Shown here: in pieces, positions 6,353 to 7,427 of the stretch
Layout of the letters: each line of letters opens with the position of its first letter
Numbering within the stretch: the first letter of the stretch is position 1
Source of the DNA: Fidelibacterota bacterium UBA6817
GTDB lineage: Bacteria > Fidelibacterota > Fidelibacteria > Fidelibacterales > Fidelibacteraceae
Length of the DNA stretch: 7,427 nt
Reading direction: 5' to 3'
Assembly: GCA_002452555.1 (NCBI GenBank)
Contig: DKER01000124.1
Location: 1 to 7,427 of the forward strand
The notes under the pieces: model-generated
Databases searched by the model: none
The model's input: only the letters and a program-made list of their open reading frames with translations
Told to the model about the DNA's origin: nothing
Made by a program: the position numbers and the translations under genes

Positions 6353-7427
6353 ATGAGTCATTTTATCGAATATTACCTGCTGCTCCTGCTGATCCCCACA
6401 TTGTTAACAGAAGTTATTCCTCAGGACTTCTATAAGGTAAAATCAAGATATCCGTTATTTTTATCTCTTCAAATGGCAATCATGACTCTAATAACTCATT
6501 TATCTTTCCAATATGATTTTCCCATAACGAGTATCATTCCGGTCTATGATTTGTTTGAGATCAGGCTGGTTCTTGATACAGGGAGTTCTCTATTTTTAAT
6601 TGGTTTTTCCGTGTCAGTGTTTATCATTCTGTTAAGACTTAATTCTGAAGAAAGGAAAAAGCTGACATTCTTGATTATGGCTGTTTTATTGATTGCCTTG
6701 TCGGGAAATACCATTACTTTTTTTCTGGGTTCAATTGTGTATTTGATAATCCTTCAATTTGATGTTAAGGACAAACTGTTCGGTCATCTGATTGATTCTA
6801 TCCCCTTTGTTTTATTGATTTCTGCCTTATCTCTGGTTCTGTTGACAGGACAGATTCAGGGGAATCAGAATATTTTAAACACTATGGACTTCCTTACCAA
6901 CCGCGGCATCATACTCTTTTTGATAATGTCAGCTTTTTTTCTGCCCGTTCTTTTGTCAATATCTGATATTTTGTTCCACTCATCTGGAAAATATGCCGAT
7001 ATTAAATTGCTTATGACGATGTCAACTCTAATTTATATTCTGTGCCGTTTTACTGAACCTCTAAGCGGCATTGATGAAGTACTGAATTATTCCTTTACTC
7101 TTTTGATTTCAATGATAGCGCTGAGTATAACGGCCATAATATTCTGTCAGCGCAAGGATCGCACATCCCTCATCCCGCTGATGTTTTTGTATTTTCTGTT
7201 TTTAAGTTTTTTATTTATACGAAACGGGTTGTCCGGTCATGTCCCTGTTGTTCAAAATTACATATACGGCTTTCCGATTTATTTAGCATTTATTATCATG
7301 ACCGAGGATATATTGTCCGTTGTTAAGGATGATATAAGCCGTTTCGCATTGATCGCTGCCGTATTTATTCTTGTTTTCTTTAACCCCTGGACAAATTCCG
7401 CTTTTGTATTTAATAGTGTGTTTTACT
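6353..7427 (+). CDS. Antiporter-like (NuoM/N-type) membrane subunit, 3' end outside window
   Basis: The reading frame from ATG at 6353 stays open to the last base, giving 358 codons with no stop, so the gene is cut by the window edge. It encodes about ten membrane helices. It starts like the previous gene and like NuoL/M/N: two helices, a loop, then FEIRLVLDTGSSLFLIGF (68-85), resembling FRLDGLSLLFLLL. Residues 105-134 correspond to helices 4-5, with SGNTITFFLGS in place of the LLxFFxFWE region. Further on, LFHSS (207-211), YILCR (228-232) and CQRKDRTSLIPLM (265-277) correspond to FPFHTW, YGLLR and AQTDLKRLIAYSS of NuoM. The family's helix-5 Glu and helix-8 Lys align with Ile128 and Ser224, and the LPDAHxEAPT segment is missing. 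The start is one base after the previous stop with no clear ribosome site, so it is probably translated by reinitiation. Paralogous to the 198-residue protein in layout. Confidence 0.6.
   Translation, partial: MSHFIEYYLLLLLIPTLLTEVIPQDFYKVKSRYPLFLSLQMAIMTLITHLSFQYDFPITSIIPVYDLFEIRLVLDTGSSLFLIGFSVSVFIILLRLNSEERKKLTFLIMAVLLIALSGNTITFFLGSIVYLIILQFDVKDKLFGHLIDSIPFVLLISALSLVLLTGQIQGNQNILNTMDFLTNRGIILFLIMSAFFLPVLLSISDILFHSSGKYADIKLLMTMSTLIYILCRFTEPLSGIDEVLNYSFTLLISMIALSITAIIFCQRKDRTSLIPLMFLYFLFLSFLFIRNGLSGHVPVVQNYIYGFPIYLAFIIMTEDILSVVKDDISRFALIAAVFILVFFNPWTNSAFVFNSVFY

Larger units (their letters stand above)
2921..7427 (+). other. Complex I-like membrane gene cluster without redox subunits
   Basis: Seven genes lie head to tail: the junctions are ATGA, ATGA, ATGA, an 11-base overlap, a 17-base overlap and a 1-base gap. 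Their order matches nuo A, D, H, J, K, L, M. Genes for B, C, E, F, G and I, which carry or adjoin the flavin and iron-sulfur centres in complex I, are absent between them. No CxxC or CxxCxxC motif occurs in any product. The cluster is closed up where B/C (between A-like and D-like) and I (between H-like and J-like) would lie. It continues beyond the right edge, so further subunits (N-like or others) may follow. Confidence 0.55.

Noticed and set aside
2921..7427. Interpretation as a canonical Mrp Na+/H+ antiporter operon or a NiFe hydrogenase
   Set aside because: A NuoH-like subunit is absent from Mrp systems, no nickel-binding CxxC motifs or small subunit are present, and the antiporter Glu and Lys residues are not visible.

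Overview
The window is a moderately A+T-rich bacterial segment in which every supportable gene lies on the plus strand and genes are packed end to end. Shine-Dalgarno sequences are weak and most starts are placed by overlap with the preceding stop. The style (weak ribosome sites, Add of the NTDNR type, bacterial OPT transporter) would suit a member of the Bacteroidota or a related FCB-group lineage. That is an impression, because no rRNA, tRNA or marker gene is present to prove it.

Region 1 (1-2892) is a salvage and uptake pair. It holds most of an OPT-family oligopeptide transporter, whose 5' end lies outside the window, followed without any gap by a complete adenosine deaminase (add) with all zinc and catalytic residues in place.

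Region 2 (2921-7427) holds seven consecutive genes of small and medium size that do not look like any standard annotated set. Six encode very hydrophobic membrane proteins and one encodes a soluble protein. Read against the conserved motifs of respiratory complex I, they resemble, in order, NuoA (93 aa), possibly NuoD (324 aa, soluble), NuoH (312 aa), NuoJ (143 aa), NuoK (81 aa), an NuoL/M/N-type antiporter subunit cut down to about six helices (198 aa), and a second antiporter-type subunit (at least 358 aa, running off the window). The order A-D-H-J-K-L-M is that of nuo operons. The cluster lacks any gene for the iron-sulfur or flavin subunits (B, E, F, G, I) and lacks NuoC. The NuoH match is the strongest: three separate blocks align almost without gaps. 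The residues that carry protons or bind quinone in genuine complex I are mostly replaced. The acidic quinone-loop residues of NuoH become basic or neutral, and the key Glu and Lys of NuoK and of the antiporter subunits become hydrophobic or Ser.

My reading is that region 2 encodes a strongly diverged membrane complex descended from complex I or energy-converting-hydrogenase membrane arms, without visible redox cofactors and probably without canonical proton channels. The genes are intact, overlapping and free of stops, so they appear to be under selection rather than decaying. Homology was judged by eye against remembered family consensus. Structure prediction and profile searches would decide it. 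No RNA genes, mobile elements, CRISPR arrays or convincing terminators were seen. The only non-coding stretch between genes is 28 bases (2893-2920).
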